DNA of 64,000 nt from Acidobacteriota bacterium (GCA_016715115.1 JADKBM010000016.1:248001-312000); one strand, 5' to 3'; shown: positions 45,341 to 54,066, counted from the stretch's first letter. Numbers and translations: made by a program. Notes: generated from the sequence alone by a model not told the origin.

Positions 45341-46200
45341 GCGACGAGAATCAGTTGAACGGCGAACCGGGATTCGAGCCTTCGCCGCAAACGCGAAGGC
45401 CTGCGACGCATAAGCGCCCGCGAAAGGTCTATTCCGGAATGTGGGGAGTTCCCGAGATGATCGTTGTCGGGATCGGGCTTTTTGGAATTCTCATTTTCGT
45501 TCTCTTGCTAGCGTTCCTTGTCTTGCCGGCGCAGCGCGAGCTTGATAACAATCGCAATCGCCGGAACGAGATCGAGTCCGAACTCACGAAGGCGCGGTCC
45601 CGGTATGGTTCGATAACGTCAACCGAAGATCGCGTCGGCGAGCTCATCCGGAGCGCCGATGATTTCGAAACGCGATCCCTGCGCAGTGAAAATGACGCAA
45701 AGGTCGCGCTCTATCAGCGTCTGAACGGCCTGATGTCCGCGCTTGGTCTCGTCAACACTTCCGGGCCGGACTACGTTCCGCTCGAACTCAGCGACAGGAA
45801 TCGCACGCAGACGGCGGAAGACCGCAGCGGGCGCTCGAAATACATCAGCATTTATCCCGGCGTCTATGTATCGATGACGGTCGACGGCTCGTATCAGAAC
45901 ATTCGACGGTTCATCCGCGAGATCGAGACCGGCGGCGAATTTATCGTCATCAGCGCGATCGAACTTGAACCGTCGGAAAACAAAGATCAGAAAACTCCCG
46001 CCGACCAGACAAAACCCAGAGAGGCTGACCCGACGGCGCAACCGGGGACGATCGGCCAGCCGATCTCGCAGCCCGCATCGACGGATGTCGATCGCGGCAA
46101 GACTTCCGGTGCGACGGTGACATTGCGGATCGAATTGGCGTCGTATTACCGACGCGCGAATTTTAGTCCGATGCCGATTGAAACGAGGTCGGAGCAGTAG
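45337..46200 (+). CDS. PilO-like protein
   Basis: A 287-aa bitopic protein: basic cytosolic start, membrane helix (MIVVGIGLFGILIFVLLLAF), coiled coil (RNRRNEIESELTKARSR), and a PilO-type domain (VYVSMTVDGSYQNIRRFI, EFIVISAIELEP). A Pro/Gln-rich low-complexity insert precedes the last strand. Translationally coupled to the PilN-like gene. Confidence 0.75.
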   Translation: MSDENQLNGEPGFEPSPQTRRPATHKRPRKVYSGMWGVPEMIVVGIGLFGILIFVLLLAFLVLPAQRELDNNRNRRNEIESELTKARSRYGSITSTEDRVGELIRSADDFETRSLRSENDAKVALYQRLNGLMSALGLVNTSGPDYVPLELSDRNRTQTAEDRSGRSKYISIYPGVYVSMTVDGSYQNIRRFIREIETGGEFIVISAIELEPSENKDQKTPADQTKPREADPTAQPGTIGQPISQPASTDVDRGKTSGATVTLRIELASYYRRANFSPMPIETRSEQ

Positions 46201-46209
46201 TTTTTTTCA

Positions 46210-47343
46210 ATGAATATCTTCGAGGGAAAAACAAAGGAAGAAAAATACAAGCTGATCGCCGCGATCGCGCTCGGCGTGCTCGCGATAGTTGCAGTCGGCT
46301 ATAATCTGATCGGTTTCTTCCCGGCAAAGAAAACGACTTGGGCGTCCACATCGCCGACCGCGACGCCAACGCGTTCGACGACGGGCGGCAACGTCGTTAC
46401 GTCTTTGCCGCCGCAGGACGAGATCGACGGGATTTATTCGACCATTCCGGTCGTTTATCCGGCGGTTTCGCTCGGCGCGCCCGACGCGGGCCGAAATATT
46501 TTCGCTTTTTACGAGCCTCCGATCCCGACGCCGTTCAGTCCCACGCCTTTCGTCACGCCGCCCGAGATCATCAAGACTCCTGCGCCGACTCCGACGCCGC
46601 CGCAAACGGTTCTTGGCTTTAGTCCGGCGACGGTGTATGCCGGAACAGGCGGTTTCACACTGTCTGTCGACGGGACTGGATTTACGCCGGATTCGAGGAT
46701 CTTCCTGAATAATATCGAGATGCCGACGAACTACGTCGGACCGCAGCGCCTTTCGACCGAGGTGCCTTCGAACCTCATTTCGGGCGGCGGTCAGATGCAG
46801 GTATTCACGCGCACTCCGGATGGTAAATTCTATTCGCTGCCGTCGTTCTTTACGATCCAGCAACCGCCGCGCCCGCAGTTCCAATATGTCGGCATCGTCG
46901 CTCCGAAACTTGGAAACAACGCGACCGCATATCTGCAGGAAGGCACCGCGCAACCCTTGGCGCGCCGGCTCGACGACCGGATCGGTCTTTGCAGCGGCGC
47001 AAATCCCGGGTGCTTCCGCGTCGTGAGCATCGCGCGCGAACGCGTTATCGTGCAGGATGTCGCGTTGGGATTCCGTTACACGATCGAGATCGCCAAGCCG
47101 GGCGGCTCGACCAATTCGAGCAGCAACCCGAATTCCAGCAATCCTAACTTCCCTGGCGGCAATCCTAACTTCCCCGGTGGCAATCCGAATTTCCCTGGCG
47201 GCAATCCGAATCTTCCGAATCCGAACGCAACGCCGTGCGTACCGGGAATTCCGTGCAACACCCCGGTCTTCGTACCCAATCGCATCCCGAATCAGAAGGA
47301 CGTCGACGATAATGATGATGACAAGGATGATGGCGACAATTAG
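46210..47343 (+). CDS. PilP/GspC-like protein with IPT domain
   Basis: A 377-aa protein: N-terminal membrane helix (LIAAIALGVLAIVAVGYNLI), Pro/Thr linker, GRNIFAFYEPP (typical of PilP/GspC-like proteins of such operons), IPT/TIG domain (VLGFSPATVYAGTGGFTLSV), a small C-terminal domain (YVGIVAPKLGNNATAYLQEG), then four GNPNFPG-type repeats and an Asp-rich tail. The GNPNFPG repeat is 21 bp, in register with three heptads. Confidence 0.7.
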   Translation: MNIFEGKTKEEKYKLIAAIALGVLAIVAVGYNLIGFFPAKKTTWASTSPTATPTRSTTGGNVVTSLPPQDEIDGIYSTIPVVYPAVSLGAPDAGRNIFAFYEPPIPTPFSPTPFVTPPEIIKTPAPTPTPPQTVLGFSPATVYAGTGGFTLSVDGTGFTPDSRIFLNNIEMPTNYVGPQRLSTEVPSNLISGGGQMQVFTRTPDGKFYSLPSFFTIQQPPRPQFQYVGIVAPKLGNNATAYLQEGTAQPLARRLDDRIGLCSGANPGCFRVVSIARERVIVQDVALGFRYTIEIAKPGGSTNSSSNPNSSNPNFPGGNPNFPGGNPNFPGGNPNLPNPNATPCVPGIPCNTPVFVPNRIPNQKDVDDNDDDKDDGDN

Positions 47344-48088
47344 AATCTGGATCGGCGATTTGGGATTGCGGACCGGACGTTGTCGCGGGATTGCGGCTCG
47401 GTTCGGGCCGACTTTGAAATCGCGGATCCCAAATCCGCAATCGGGAATGTCGCTTGTCGGGGTCCTCGGCGCGATGACCGTCTTCGCGACATTTTTGCTG
47501 GCCGTCGCTCCGACGGTCTATATCGAAGTCCAGCGCGAAAAGGAACTCGAGTCGATCCGGCGCGGCGAGGAAGTTGCCGAAGCGATCAGGCTCTACATCG
47601 AATTCTATCGCGGAACTAAGCTCCCGAATTCGATGGACGATCTGCTCGAAGGCCTGCCGCAGGGAACGAAAAAACGGATGATCCTCCGGCCTTCCGCGGC
47701 TGTCGATCCGCTCAGCGAGGACGGTAAATGGCGTTTGATAAAACCGGAAAGCCAGGCTTTTCTCAATTTCGGAAAACGCGTCCAGCTCTACAATAACGGA
47801 CTCTTGCCTTCGAGCCCCGAACCGAGGCAGTTTCTCGATCGTTACGCGCTTCCCCTCGTGAACATCATCAACACCAAAGATCCGGGCGACGCCGAGGAAG
47901 CCGACGAAACGGAGATCGAGGATGTGACCGACAATGTTCAATTCATCGCCGTCGCGAGTCAGAGCCGAAGCAAATCAGTGATCGCCTACTACGGGATCGA
48001 GAACCATTCAAAATGGGTTTTCACCCCACTCTTCCGCGGCTCCGGGCCGAGCGTCGTCAGTCCGAAGATTCAGGAAATGGATCAATAA
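47330..48088 (+). CDS. pseudopilin-like type II secretion protein
   Basis: About 252 aa, overlapping the previous gene by 14 bp. A long ~40-residue basic leader ends at the prepilin site QSG|MSLVGVLGAMTVFATFLL, then a charged helix (EVQREKELESIRRGEEVAEA) and GTKLPNSMDDLLEGLPQGTKK. The residue at +5 is Gly and not the usual Glu, suggesting a minor pseudopilin or divergent processing. The leader contains heptad-like sequence (IGDLGLRTG, SRIPNPQSG). The ATG at 47447 would remove the leader and is less likely. Confidence 0.7.
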   Translation: MATIRIWIGDLGLRTGRCRGIAARFGPTLKSRIPNPQSGMSLVGVLGAMTVFATFLLAVAPTVYIEVQREKELESIRRGEEVAEAIRLYIEFYRGTKLPNSMDDLLEGLPQGTKKRMILRPSAAVDPLSEDGKWRLIKPESQAFLNFGKRVQLYNNGLLPSSPEPRQFLDRYALPLVNIINTKDPGDAEEADETEIEDVTDNVQFIAVASQSRSKSVIAYYGIENHSKWVFTPLFRGSGPSVVSPKIQEMDQ

Positions 48089-48622
48089 AGCCGGATTCCC
48101 TGATTACGCAATAGTAAACCCTTTTGGTGCTCGGTAACGATTGCCGAGGACTACTACGTCATCGGGCACGGGTGTCTCGAACTCGGACTGCGGACCGATC
48201 TCGTCTCGGCGCTCGACCGCGCCGCGGCTTGCCGCCCGGATGTGCGGAAAGGCTGTGGGGACTGTCTCAAGAGTCCCCAATGTCGCCGACGGTGACGGAC
48301 AACATAGCGCAGAATCGCTACGTGAGGATCGGAATTCGTCTTCGGTCTCCGAAGGAGACGAACATCGATGATTGTTGGTCACTTACAGCGACGAAGACGG
48401 GAATGCAACGTCACGTAGGATTCGCTTCGCTTCATACTACGCTATGCTCTTTGTCTCCTTCGGAGACTCAATTCGGTGACTTCTAAGACGGCCTCCTCGG
48501 CCTTTCCGTAAGTCGCCGGGTAGAGCCGCGGCTCCGCCGCAGGGTTCTAAGCGGCGGCATCAAATGTCACAGGATATATGCAATCTGTGGCGGCTGTCGT
48601 CTTGGATCAAGGAGGGAATATT
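48089..48622. repeat. REP-like palindromes, GTCTCC-GAA-GGAGAC family, in a gene-free spacer
   Basis: GTCTCCGAAGGAGAC at 48345-48359 and GTCTCCTTCGGAGAC at 48453-48467, plus a GGGGACT/AGTCCCC hairpin at 48257-48278. The 6-3-6 geometry with a GAA/TTC centre is the same as at 1585-1709. No gene is seen in this 534-bp stretch. It separates the pilus operon from the Rhs-array side. Confidence 0.65.
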
Positions 48623-48934
48623 ATGGAAAGCGGGAGTATGTCGATGACTGAGTTTGTCGAACCCGCAAATGATGCGGCAAAAGTCATAGAGAAAACTGGA
48701 AGTCAGAATACAAACAATGGTGTTCCCGTGCCTCAGATTAGCCAAGGTGTCTTTTGGGATGTTCAGATTAGAGGGCCAGGTAGCATTACGTACAACGAAA
48801 TTAAGACGACCCAGCGTCTTCTATTTCGAAATGGGAATCGCGGAATGTTCGTAATTAAAGAGATTTCGATCGTGATGAACGACGTCGAGCGAACTATTTC
48901 CATTACGCCAGGCAAAGTTCGGAAGTTAAATTAA
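48623..48934 (+). CDS. hypothetical protein before STN gene
   Basis: A 103-aa soluble protein with a strong ribosome binding site (AAGGAGGG) before the ATG at 48623. Beta-rich C-terminal half (GVFWDVQIRGPGSITYNEIK, then MFVIKEISIVMNDVERTISI). Not recognised. 21 bp upstream of the STN gene, so probably co-transcribed. More AT-rich than the pilus genes, hinting at transfer with the following island. Confidence 0.55.
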   Translation: MESGSMSMTEFVEPANDAAKVIEKTGSQNTNNGVPVPQISQGVFWDVQIRGPGSITYNEIKTTQRLLFRNGNRGMFVIKEISIVMNDVERTISITPGKVRKLN

Positions 48935-48955
48935 TTAATCAAGGAGGTTTAACTT

Positions 48956-49633
48956 ATGAGAATTCTAAACGTATTGGCTCTATTATTCGTCATTTTGTGC
49001 TCGTTCGGCATTCGTGTGGCAAATGGACAACCCACATGTCCCAAAAGCAATCTGAACCAAGGCAGATGTGAAATAGAGTCGCTAACGGTTGAAAAGCAAA
49101 CTATATCGCAAGTTCTGAACACGATCGCTTATGAGTACGATGTTCGGATTGGTCTTGAGCTTTCAAACAACGACGATCTCACACGCACTTTGTCGTTTTC
49201 GGTGACGAACCGCTCCTTAACAGAGGTGCTCGACCTTATTACGCAACAAATGCCGTCTTATAAATGGGAGTTTCGTGGCGAGGTTATCAACTTTTATCCG
49301 AAACCCGAGTTCCGAGATGCGTTTTTGTCTGTCCTGCTGGAAACCAGGATTAATTCTTTCAAAGTCAAAAAACGAATGAGCCGTTTGGAGTTGAGGAGGT
49401 CACTGGCGGAAATTCCTGAGATAAAAATCCTCGCAAATTCCAACGGTTTGATTTTTGACATTAGCGCGATACACATCAGTCAGTTTAAGCCGTTCGATCA
49501 GACAAAATCATTTAAGGTGAAACGTCGCACACTCAGTGTGGTTTTGAACAGGATTGTTCTTGCCGGTCAAACAAAATTCTGGGTACTCTCCCGATACGGA
49601 GAAGGCAAGAAAATACTGGATATTGGTCTTTGA
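48956..49633 (+). CDS. exported STN-domain protein
   Basis: A 225-aa protein with a signal peptide (ILNVLALLFVILCSFGIRVANG) and an STN (secretin/TonB N-terminal) domain (QTISQVLNTIAYEYDVRIGL, SLTEVLDLITQQMPSYKWEF). A second similar unit follows (SFKVKRRTLSVVLNRIVL). SD AAGGAGG. Such proteins act as periplasmic docking domains. The stop overlaps the next ATG, but that frame is the scar of the Rhs array. Confidence 0.65.
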   Translation: MRILNVLALLFVILCSFGIRVANGQPTCPKSNLNQGRCEIESLTVEKQTISQVLNTIAYEYDVRIGLELSNNDDLTRTLSFSVTNRSLTEVLDLITQQMPSYKWEFRGEVINFYPKPEFRDAFLSVLLETRINSFKVKKRMSRLELRRSLAEIPEIKILANSNGLIFDISAIHISQFKPFDQTKSFKVKRRTLSVVLNRIVLAGQTKFWVLSRYGEGKKILDIGL

Positions 49634-49686
49634 TGACCGAAACTGATATTTCCAAACCATACACTACAGCTTCTAATGATCGGTGC

Positions 49687-49734
49687 ACAGAACGTACGTC
49701 AACAGCAATCCGCACTTTTTTTCGAGGTGAGACA
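49687..49734 (+). pseudogene. Rhs toxin tail scar
   Basis: Encodes the last residues of a lost tip (RTYVNSNPHFFSR then TGA) directly before the membrane immunity gene. Identical to the scar at 55942-55989, whereas the sequence just upstream of the two copies is unrelated. Confidence 0.55.
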
Positions 49735-50088
49735 ATGGAAAGGAAGCAGTTTTGGCGCGTGCTGCCGAAGATGGCTCAAAATCGATTCATTCGAGTCGGC
49801 GTAGGCTTGGGGATCATTTTGCTGATCGTTTTTGTCTTATGGATCGGCAACAAAGAAATTACTCCCGAAAACTTCTATTTCCAACCGTTTCTTGTAAAAG
49901 CATTCGTCGTTATTAATCTGCCGGCGATATTTTTGGCAGGATTGCCATTCGGCCTGGCCTTTGGTGGTAATGTCCCGGAACCTACAAATTGGCTCCTCGT
50001 GGTTTATTATGGATTCCTGATTTGTTGCTATCTGGCGCAGTGGGCTTTCTACGGATTGATCGTTTCCCTTTTTCGACGTGCGAAGTAG
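49735..50088 (+). CDS. membrane immunity protein, copy 1
   Basis: A 117-aa protein with three hydrophobic helices (VGVGLGIILLIVFVLWIG, AFVVINLPAIFLAGLPFGLA, WLLVVYYGFLICCYLAQWAF) and a basic cytosolic start (MERKQFWRVLPK). SD GAGGTGA. Preceded by a toxin tail scar and followed by an array 2 core. The role as an immunity protein to a membrane- or periplasm-acting toxin is inferred from position. An identical protein is encoded at 55990-56343. Confidence 0.6.
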   Translation: MERKQFWRVLPKMAQNRFIRVGVGLGIILLIVFVLWIGNKEITPENFYFQPFLVKAFVVINLPAIFLAGLPFGLAFGGNVPEPTNWLLVVYYGFLICCYLAQWAFYGLIVSLFRRAK

Positions 50089-50211
50089 TTCGGGAGTTCA
50101 TTTGGTCCGGCAGGAAAGAAAGACAAACGCCGATGAGACTTCCGTTATTTCGGATTTTGAAAATCGACTTGTTAGCCTACTCGCGAAGATCAACAGGGCT
50201 CCGGCGCATCT

Positions 50212-50431
50212 GTGAAGAAAATTTCATCGGCTGAAACGACCGTTTGCGTTTATGATGGAAGCGGAACGCTTGTGGCGGAATACACGGCTCTGGTCGGCAA
50301 CGATCCGGCCCCGACGCCGCAGGTAAGTTATTTGACAGCAGATCATCTGGGCAGCCCGCGGGTGGTGACAAACCAGAACGGCGAGGTGATCAGACGAACC
50401 GACTGGATGGCATTCGGCGAAGAGGCCTTCC
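50212..50431 (+). pseudogene. array 2 Rhs core A, upstream frame
   Basis: Reads TTVCVYDGSGTLVAEYTALV, then YLTADHLGSPRVVTNQNGEV and RTDWMAFGEEAF: the proper Rhs core start with YDGSG and DHLGS. The frame is lost at the heptad tract 50432-50466, after which it reads Arg-rich nonsense to 50643. No N-terminal Rhs is present. Confidence 0.7.
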
Positions 50432-50466
50432 GATTTTGGATTTGCGATTTTGGATTTTGGATTGCT
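50432..50466. repeat. five-unit heptad insert in Rhs core A
   Basis: gattttg, gatttgc, gattttg, gattttg, gattgct: exactly 35 bp. 35 is 2 modulo 3, the same as the shift between the upstream core frame and the downstream core frame, so this tract alone can account for the frame break. Confidence 0.85.
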
Positions 50467-51467
50467 CGGGCTTGGTTTTGTTCTTTGAAATTTACGCGGA
50501 ATCGGGCCTCGGCTACGACGAGGTTCCCGAGACTCGGAAAGGCTATACGGGTTACGAAAAGGACGAAGAATCGGGCCTCGATTTCGCGCAGGCGAGATAC
50601 TACAACCCGAAACACGGCCGCTACACCTCGGTCGACCCGCTGACCGCCTCGGCCAACGTCAAGAACCCGCAGACGTTCAACCGCTACAGCTATGTTCTTA
50701 ATTCGCCGTACAAGTTTGTTGATCCGCTGGGGTTGATCTCGGAAACAACCGGTGCATATGGTTCAGCAGGACAGTGCGATGCGTCGTACTCAAGCTGTTA
50801 CGATTCGTCGAATTCCGGAGGCTTCGCTGACCCGACCGAAGAGCCGGCTGCCGAAAGCCAAACGCCGAGCGCCGGTGAACCGCTTGTCAGCGATGAAGAT
50901 ACGGGCGACGAACCGCAAGCTGAACCGCCGGCCCCGCCACCGCCCCCAACTACACCAACTGAAGATTTTGTGGTATCAAATGTTGATGAATTAGAACGCC
51001 AGACAGAGCAGGGCAAGGTTGCCTATCTCGATTCAAACGGCGTTGCCCAATGTGCGCGATTACCAATCGCTTGGGAAATCGATCAATCTGAGACTCCGAT
51101 ACTCGGATCAGTTTGGGCAAGAGTTGTTAGCGACGAGGATCGGCAGCGGCGGCTTTCTGAAAACTGGATTTCAGGATCACCGGCAAATTATGGCGCAGGG
51201 ATCGCAAAAGGTACGGTGTTGGCGACTTTTAAGCAAGGCAAGTATTCTCAGACCGATTCTGGACAGGGTGGTGAGAATCACGCAGTTATCTTCTTGAATT
51301 GGGAGACACGGAATGGGGTCAAGGGAATGCGGGTTATTGAACAACGTAGTGACAAGAACGGAAAAGCCAAGATCAATTTCATCCCATTCGATAATAGTCA
51401 GCCTTACCACAGTAACGCATTCCGATTCAGTACAGTGAGGATAAAAATGAAGGAAGGTCTTTTGTAA
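50436..51467 (+). CDS. Rhs core A with NlpC/P60-like amidase tip
   Basis: The downstream core reads SGLGYDEVPETRKGYTGYEK, SGLDFAQARYYNPKHGRYTS, YSYVLNSPYKFVDPLGL. A Pro-rich linker (EPPAPPPPPTTPTE) leads to the tip (about residues 180-343). QCARLPIAWE supplies a candidate catalytic Cys, and GENHAVIFLNWE a candidate His, with IEQRS after it. The order and the GTVLATFKQGKYS segment resemble the BPSL0067/NlpC-P60-like amidases, so a peptidoglycan target is inferred. The start is an in-repeat TTG, so true translation is unclear. The immunity lipoprotein follows after 19 bp. Confidence 0.65.
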   Translation: MDLRFWILDCSGLVLFFEIYAESGLGYDEVPETRKGYTGYEKDEESGLDFAQARYYNPKHGRYTSVDPLTASANVKNPQTFNRYSYVLNSPYKFVDPLGLISETTGAYGSAGQCDASYSSCYDSSNSGGFADPTEEPAAESQTPSAGEPLVSDEDTGDEPQAEPPAPPPPPTTPTEDFVVSNVDELERQTEQGKVAYLDSNGVAQCARLPIAWEIDQSETPILGSVWARVVSDEDRQRRLSENWISGSPANYGAGIAKGTVLATFKQGKYSQTDSGQGGENHAVIFLNWETRNGVKGMRVIEQRSDKNGKAKINFIPFDNSQPYHSNAFRFSTVRIKMKEGLL

Positions 51468-51486
51468 GGGAAAAAGGAGATCCAAA

Positions 51487-52128
51487 ATGAAGACGAAGTG
51501 TTACGTATCGCTCACCGAATTCTCGGCCGATTTGCTACGCTGGTCAGTTTTCCTGATTGCGACAGCCGTGGTTGTATTCGTCGGATGCGGTAAGATTGAG
51601 TTGTCCGAAAGAGCATCATCGGACATGAATGTGAAGGATCCGTGTTGGTTTATGACGCTTAATGATAAGTCAATCGACTACAAGACGATCAGGGAAAGGC
51701 AGGACCGCGAAAGCTACGGATATTCCGAGGCGACGGAATTGTCGTACGCGGTCGAGGTGTTTAATAGTGAGATCGGATGTTTTCGAGACTACGCGGAGTT
51801 TCCACTCCTAACGGTCGACGAACTTCGAGCCGCAGTTCTCGTAGGCTTGAGTGAATCCGCCAGCGAGGAGCAAAGAAACAGACGGAGCGCGATTTTGAAA
51901 ACGTTGCTGTCCGAAGGAAAGCTTCCGAAAGGGAGCCTCATTCGCGCGGACAACGGGGGGCGGATTCAGGAATACGGCCTTTTCAAAACAAAGACAGTCG
52001 AAGCGAAGGGGATTCGAATCTCTTTGCTCTTGGATCTTGATACGAGTGGTCCGGAAGCCTTGTCCGGAAATCCCAGCGATGTGATCATCATTCGAAAGGC
52101 ATTCTCGGGAATCGTGCCAGTCGATTGA
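51487..52128 (+). CDS. lipoprotein immunity protein A
   Basis: A 213-aa protein with an exported N-terminus (FLIATAVVVFVGCGKIEL, lipobox VFVGC), SD AAAAAGGAGATCC, directly after tip A. The mature part is acidic with LTVDELRAAVLVGLSES and a beta-rich end (GIRISLLLDLDTSGPEAL). No enzyme motif. A periplasmic lipoprotein is the expected form of protection against a cell-wall amidase, so it is inferred to be the cognate immunity protein. Confidence 0.65.
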   Translation: MKTKCYVSLTEFSADLLRWSVFLIATAVVVFVGCGKIELSERASSDMNVKDPCWFMTLNDKSIDYKTIRERQDRESYGYSEATELSYAVEVFNSEIGCFRDYAEFPLLTVDELRAAVLVGLSESASEEQRNRRSAILKTLLSEGKLPKGSLIRADNGGRIQEYGLFKTKTVEAKGIRISLLLDLDTSGPEALSGNPSDVIIIRKAFSGIVPVD

Positions 52129-52342
52129 CGGCGGACACAAATATCGGATGCACGATGCCGTCAACCCATTTGGGATTCGCGATTCTGGGTGAATTCTTCG
52201 AAATGCGAATTGTATTGAGTGGACTGACAACACGTAAGTTATTTGACAACAGATCATCTTGGAAGCCCGCGCGTCGTGACAAACCAGAACGGCGCGGTGA
52301 TCAAACGAACCGACTGGATGGCGTTCGGCGAAGAGGCCTTCC

Positions 52343-52377
52343 GATTTTGGATTTGCGATTTTGGATTTTGGATTGCT
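52343..52377. repeat. five-unit heptad insert in Rhs core B
   Basis: Same 35-bp sequence as in core A at the same codon. The upstream core fragment B (YLTTDHLGSPRVVTNQNGAV, from about 52231) is in one frame and the downstream core in another. Confidence 0.85.
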
Positions 52378-53402
52378 CGGGCTTGGTTTTGTTCTTTGAA
52401 ATTTACGCGGAATCGGGCCTCGGCTACGACGAGGTTCCCGAGACTCGGAAAGGCTATACGGGTTACGAAAAGGACGAAGAATCGGGCCTCGATTTCGCGC
52501 AGGCGAGATACTACAACCCGAAACACGGCCGCTACACCTCGGTCGACCCGCTGACAGCCTCGGCCAACGTCAAGAACCCGCAGACGTTCAACCGCTATTC
52601 TTACGTCCTCAATTCGCCGTACAAGTTCACCGATCCGCTGGGGTTGATCTCAAGCACGACCGGCGCCAACGGCGGCGCGTGGTGCAGCACCTGCGACTCG
52701 CAAGACGGGCCGGGAGGGTTCCTTGAAGAAGATTCCGCGGGACCGGCTGATTCCGGTCCGGCACCGGAAAGCACCTCGAATGACACGAACGGCCCGCCCG
52801 CAAGTAACAATGTTCATTCGCCCGAAACTCAGCCGTCAGCGACACCACCACCACCTCCTCCTCCTCCCGTAGGCGACTTCGACAATATCAGCGTCAGTAT
52901 GGTGTTCAGTATCTCAAACCGCCTTTTGACTGTGACCGTTAAAAAGCACGTATACAACGGCGACGACATCGTTTCAACATACGAATTTGGTGGATCTTCC
53001 GGTACAGGGGAATGTTTGAACAATCCCGACTGCGCGGTAGATGATGAGAAAAATAAGGACAAGGGACCAATTCCAATTGGAAATTACACGATAGCCAGTT
53101 CGAATATGGTGGATCTAACCGAACCGGGCGCTTCCAAAACCGGGAAGCTTTTAGGCACTAGAGTGCGGAAGGTTTTTGGAACAGCGGTTACTCCAGATTG
53201 GGGCAGCTTCAGAATCTCAATACAACCGGATGAGAAGCTTAAGGTCCGCAGTGAGTTCTTTTTGCACGGCGGTTCATTTCCCGGGTCAAAAGGTTGCATT
53301 GACATCGGCGGCGGAGAATACGATGACGACAATACCCAAACTATGATAAAAATCAAGGCGGGTGATATTGACGGGAAGATTCCGTTAAAGGTGATCAAAT
53401 GA
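52347..53402 (+). CDS. Rhs core B with L,D-transpeptidase-like (Tlde1-type) tip
   Basis: Core B (as core A), then the shared STTGANGGAWCSTCDSQDGP segment, a Pro-rich linker (ATPPPPPPPPVGD) and the tip from about residue 190. GPIPIGNYTI, then EFFLHGGSFPGSKGCIDIGG. The H...S-x-GC signature is that of L,D-transpeptidase-like enzymes, including DUF2778/Tlde1 effectors that damage peptidoglycan in the periplasm. The stop overlaps the immunity gene ATG by 4 bp. The start codon is uncertain (TTG inside the heptads). Confidence 0.7.
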   Translation: MDLRFWILDCSGLVLFFEIYAESGLGYDEVPETRKGYTGYEKDEESGLDFAQARYYNPKHGRYTSVDPLTASANVKNPQTFNRYSYVLNSPYKFTDPLGLISSTTGANGGAWCSTCDSQDGPGGFLEEDSAGPADSGPAPESTSNDTNGPPASNNVHSPETQPSATPPPPPPPPVGDFDNISVSMVFSISNRLLTVTVKKHVYNGDDIVSTYEFGGSSGTGECLNNPDCAVDDEKNKDKGPIPIGNYTIASSNMVDLTEPGASKTGKLLGTRVRKVFGTAVTPDWGSFRISIQPDEKLKVRSEFFLHGGSFPGSKGCIDIGGGEYDDDNTQTMIKIKAGDIDGKIPLKVIK

Positions 53403-53905
53403 AACCGAAGCTGATAAAAAGAGCAGTTTGGGTTGCAGTTCTCTTACTTGTTTCCCTGATTGTCGCAGGGTGCTTTGTACGAGAACGAGAACCCCTAGCG
53501 GAGCTGCCGGCTGACTTCGAAACCTATGAAGGCGACCAGCGCGATCCGCTGATTCTTGCAGGAGATAGGGCGGTACCGAGGGTGCTTGAACGGATCCGCG
53601 ACAAGAAAATGCCTCGCCGCCCAGCTGCAATACGATTTCTCGGAAACGGCAGGTACGCAAGCGCGCTCCCCGTGCTGATCGAATTGTTCTCCGATTCGAG
53701 TGATCCGGACAGAGAAATATTACTCACGCAAATTTTCAGAATTGACGAATCCGAAGGCACTCGCTTGGCAATGCGGTCATTGAACGATAAAGGCGTTCTC
53801 GGAAAATCGGCCCGTGAAGTGATCGTCCGGGAACCTTATCTCTATGAGCGAAGGAGCTTTATCCAGGCTTGGTTAGCGTATCGTGGTATGGAACCACACG
53901 ATTGA
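53399..53905 (+). CDS. HEAT-like lipoprotein immunity protein B
   Basis: A 168-aa protein: lipoprotein signal (AVWVAVLLLVSLIVAGCF, lipobox IVAGC) then HEAT-like helical repeats (RAVPRVLERIRDKKMPRRPA, RYASALPVLIELFSDSSDPD). Translationally coupled to tip B (ATGA). The lipid-anchored periplasmic location fits a peptidoglycan-acting toxin. The next core begins at the stop codon itself. Confidence 0.7.
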   Translation: MKPKLIKRAVWVAVLLLVSLIVAGCFVREREPLAELPADFETYEGDQRDPLILAGDRAVPRVLERIRDKKMPRRPAAIRFLGNGRYASALPVLIELFSDSSDPDREILLTQIFRIDESEGTRLAMRSLNDKGVLGKSAREVIVREPYLYERRSFIQAWLAYRGMEPHD

Positions 53906-54031
53906 CGGCCCCGACGCCGCAGGTAAGTTATTTGACAGCAGATCACTTGGGCAGGCCGCGCGTCGTGACAAACCAGAACGGCGAGGTGATCAAACGAACC
54001 GACTGGATGGCATTCGGCGAAGAGGCCTTCC

Positions 54032-54066
54032 GATTTTGGATTTGCGATTTTGGATTTTGGATTGCT
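54032..54066. repeat. five-unit heptad insert in Rhs core C
   Basis: Identical 35-bp tract at the same core position as in A and B. Upstream core C begins at 53905 (YLTADHLGRPRVVTNQNGEV). Confidence 0.85.

Noticed and set aside
47057..47329. Arg-rich start of the pseudopilin frame
   Set aside because: Out-of-frame reading of the PilP-like gene; the start near 47330 is more plausible.
48089..48560. Possible tRNA or structured RNA in the spacer
   Set aside because: Only REP-like palindromes are found; no cloverleaf or TTC loop could be built.
49630..49734. N-terminal extension of the 117-aa membrane protein (copy 1)
   Set aside because: The second copy has unrelated sequence upstream, and the ATG at 49735 has its own ribosome binding site.
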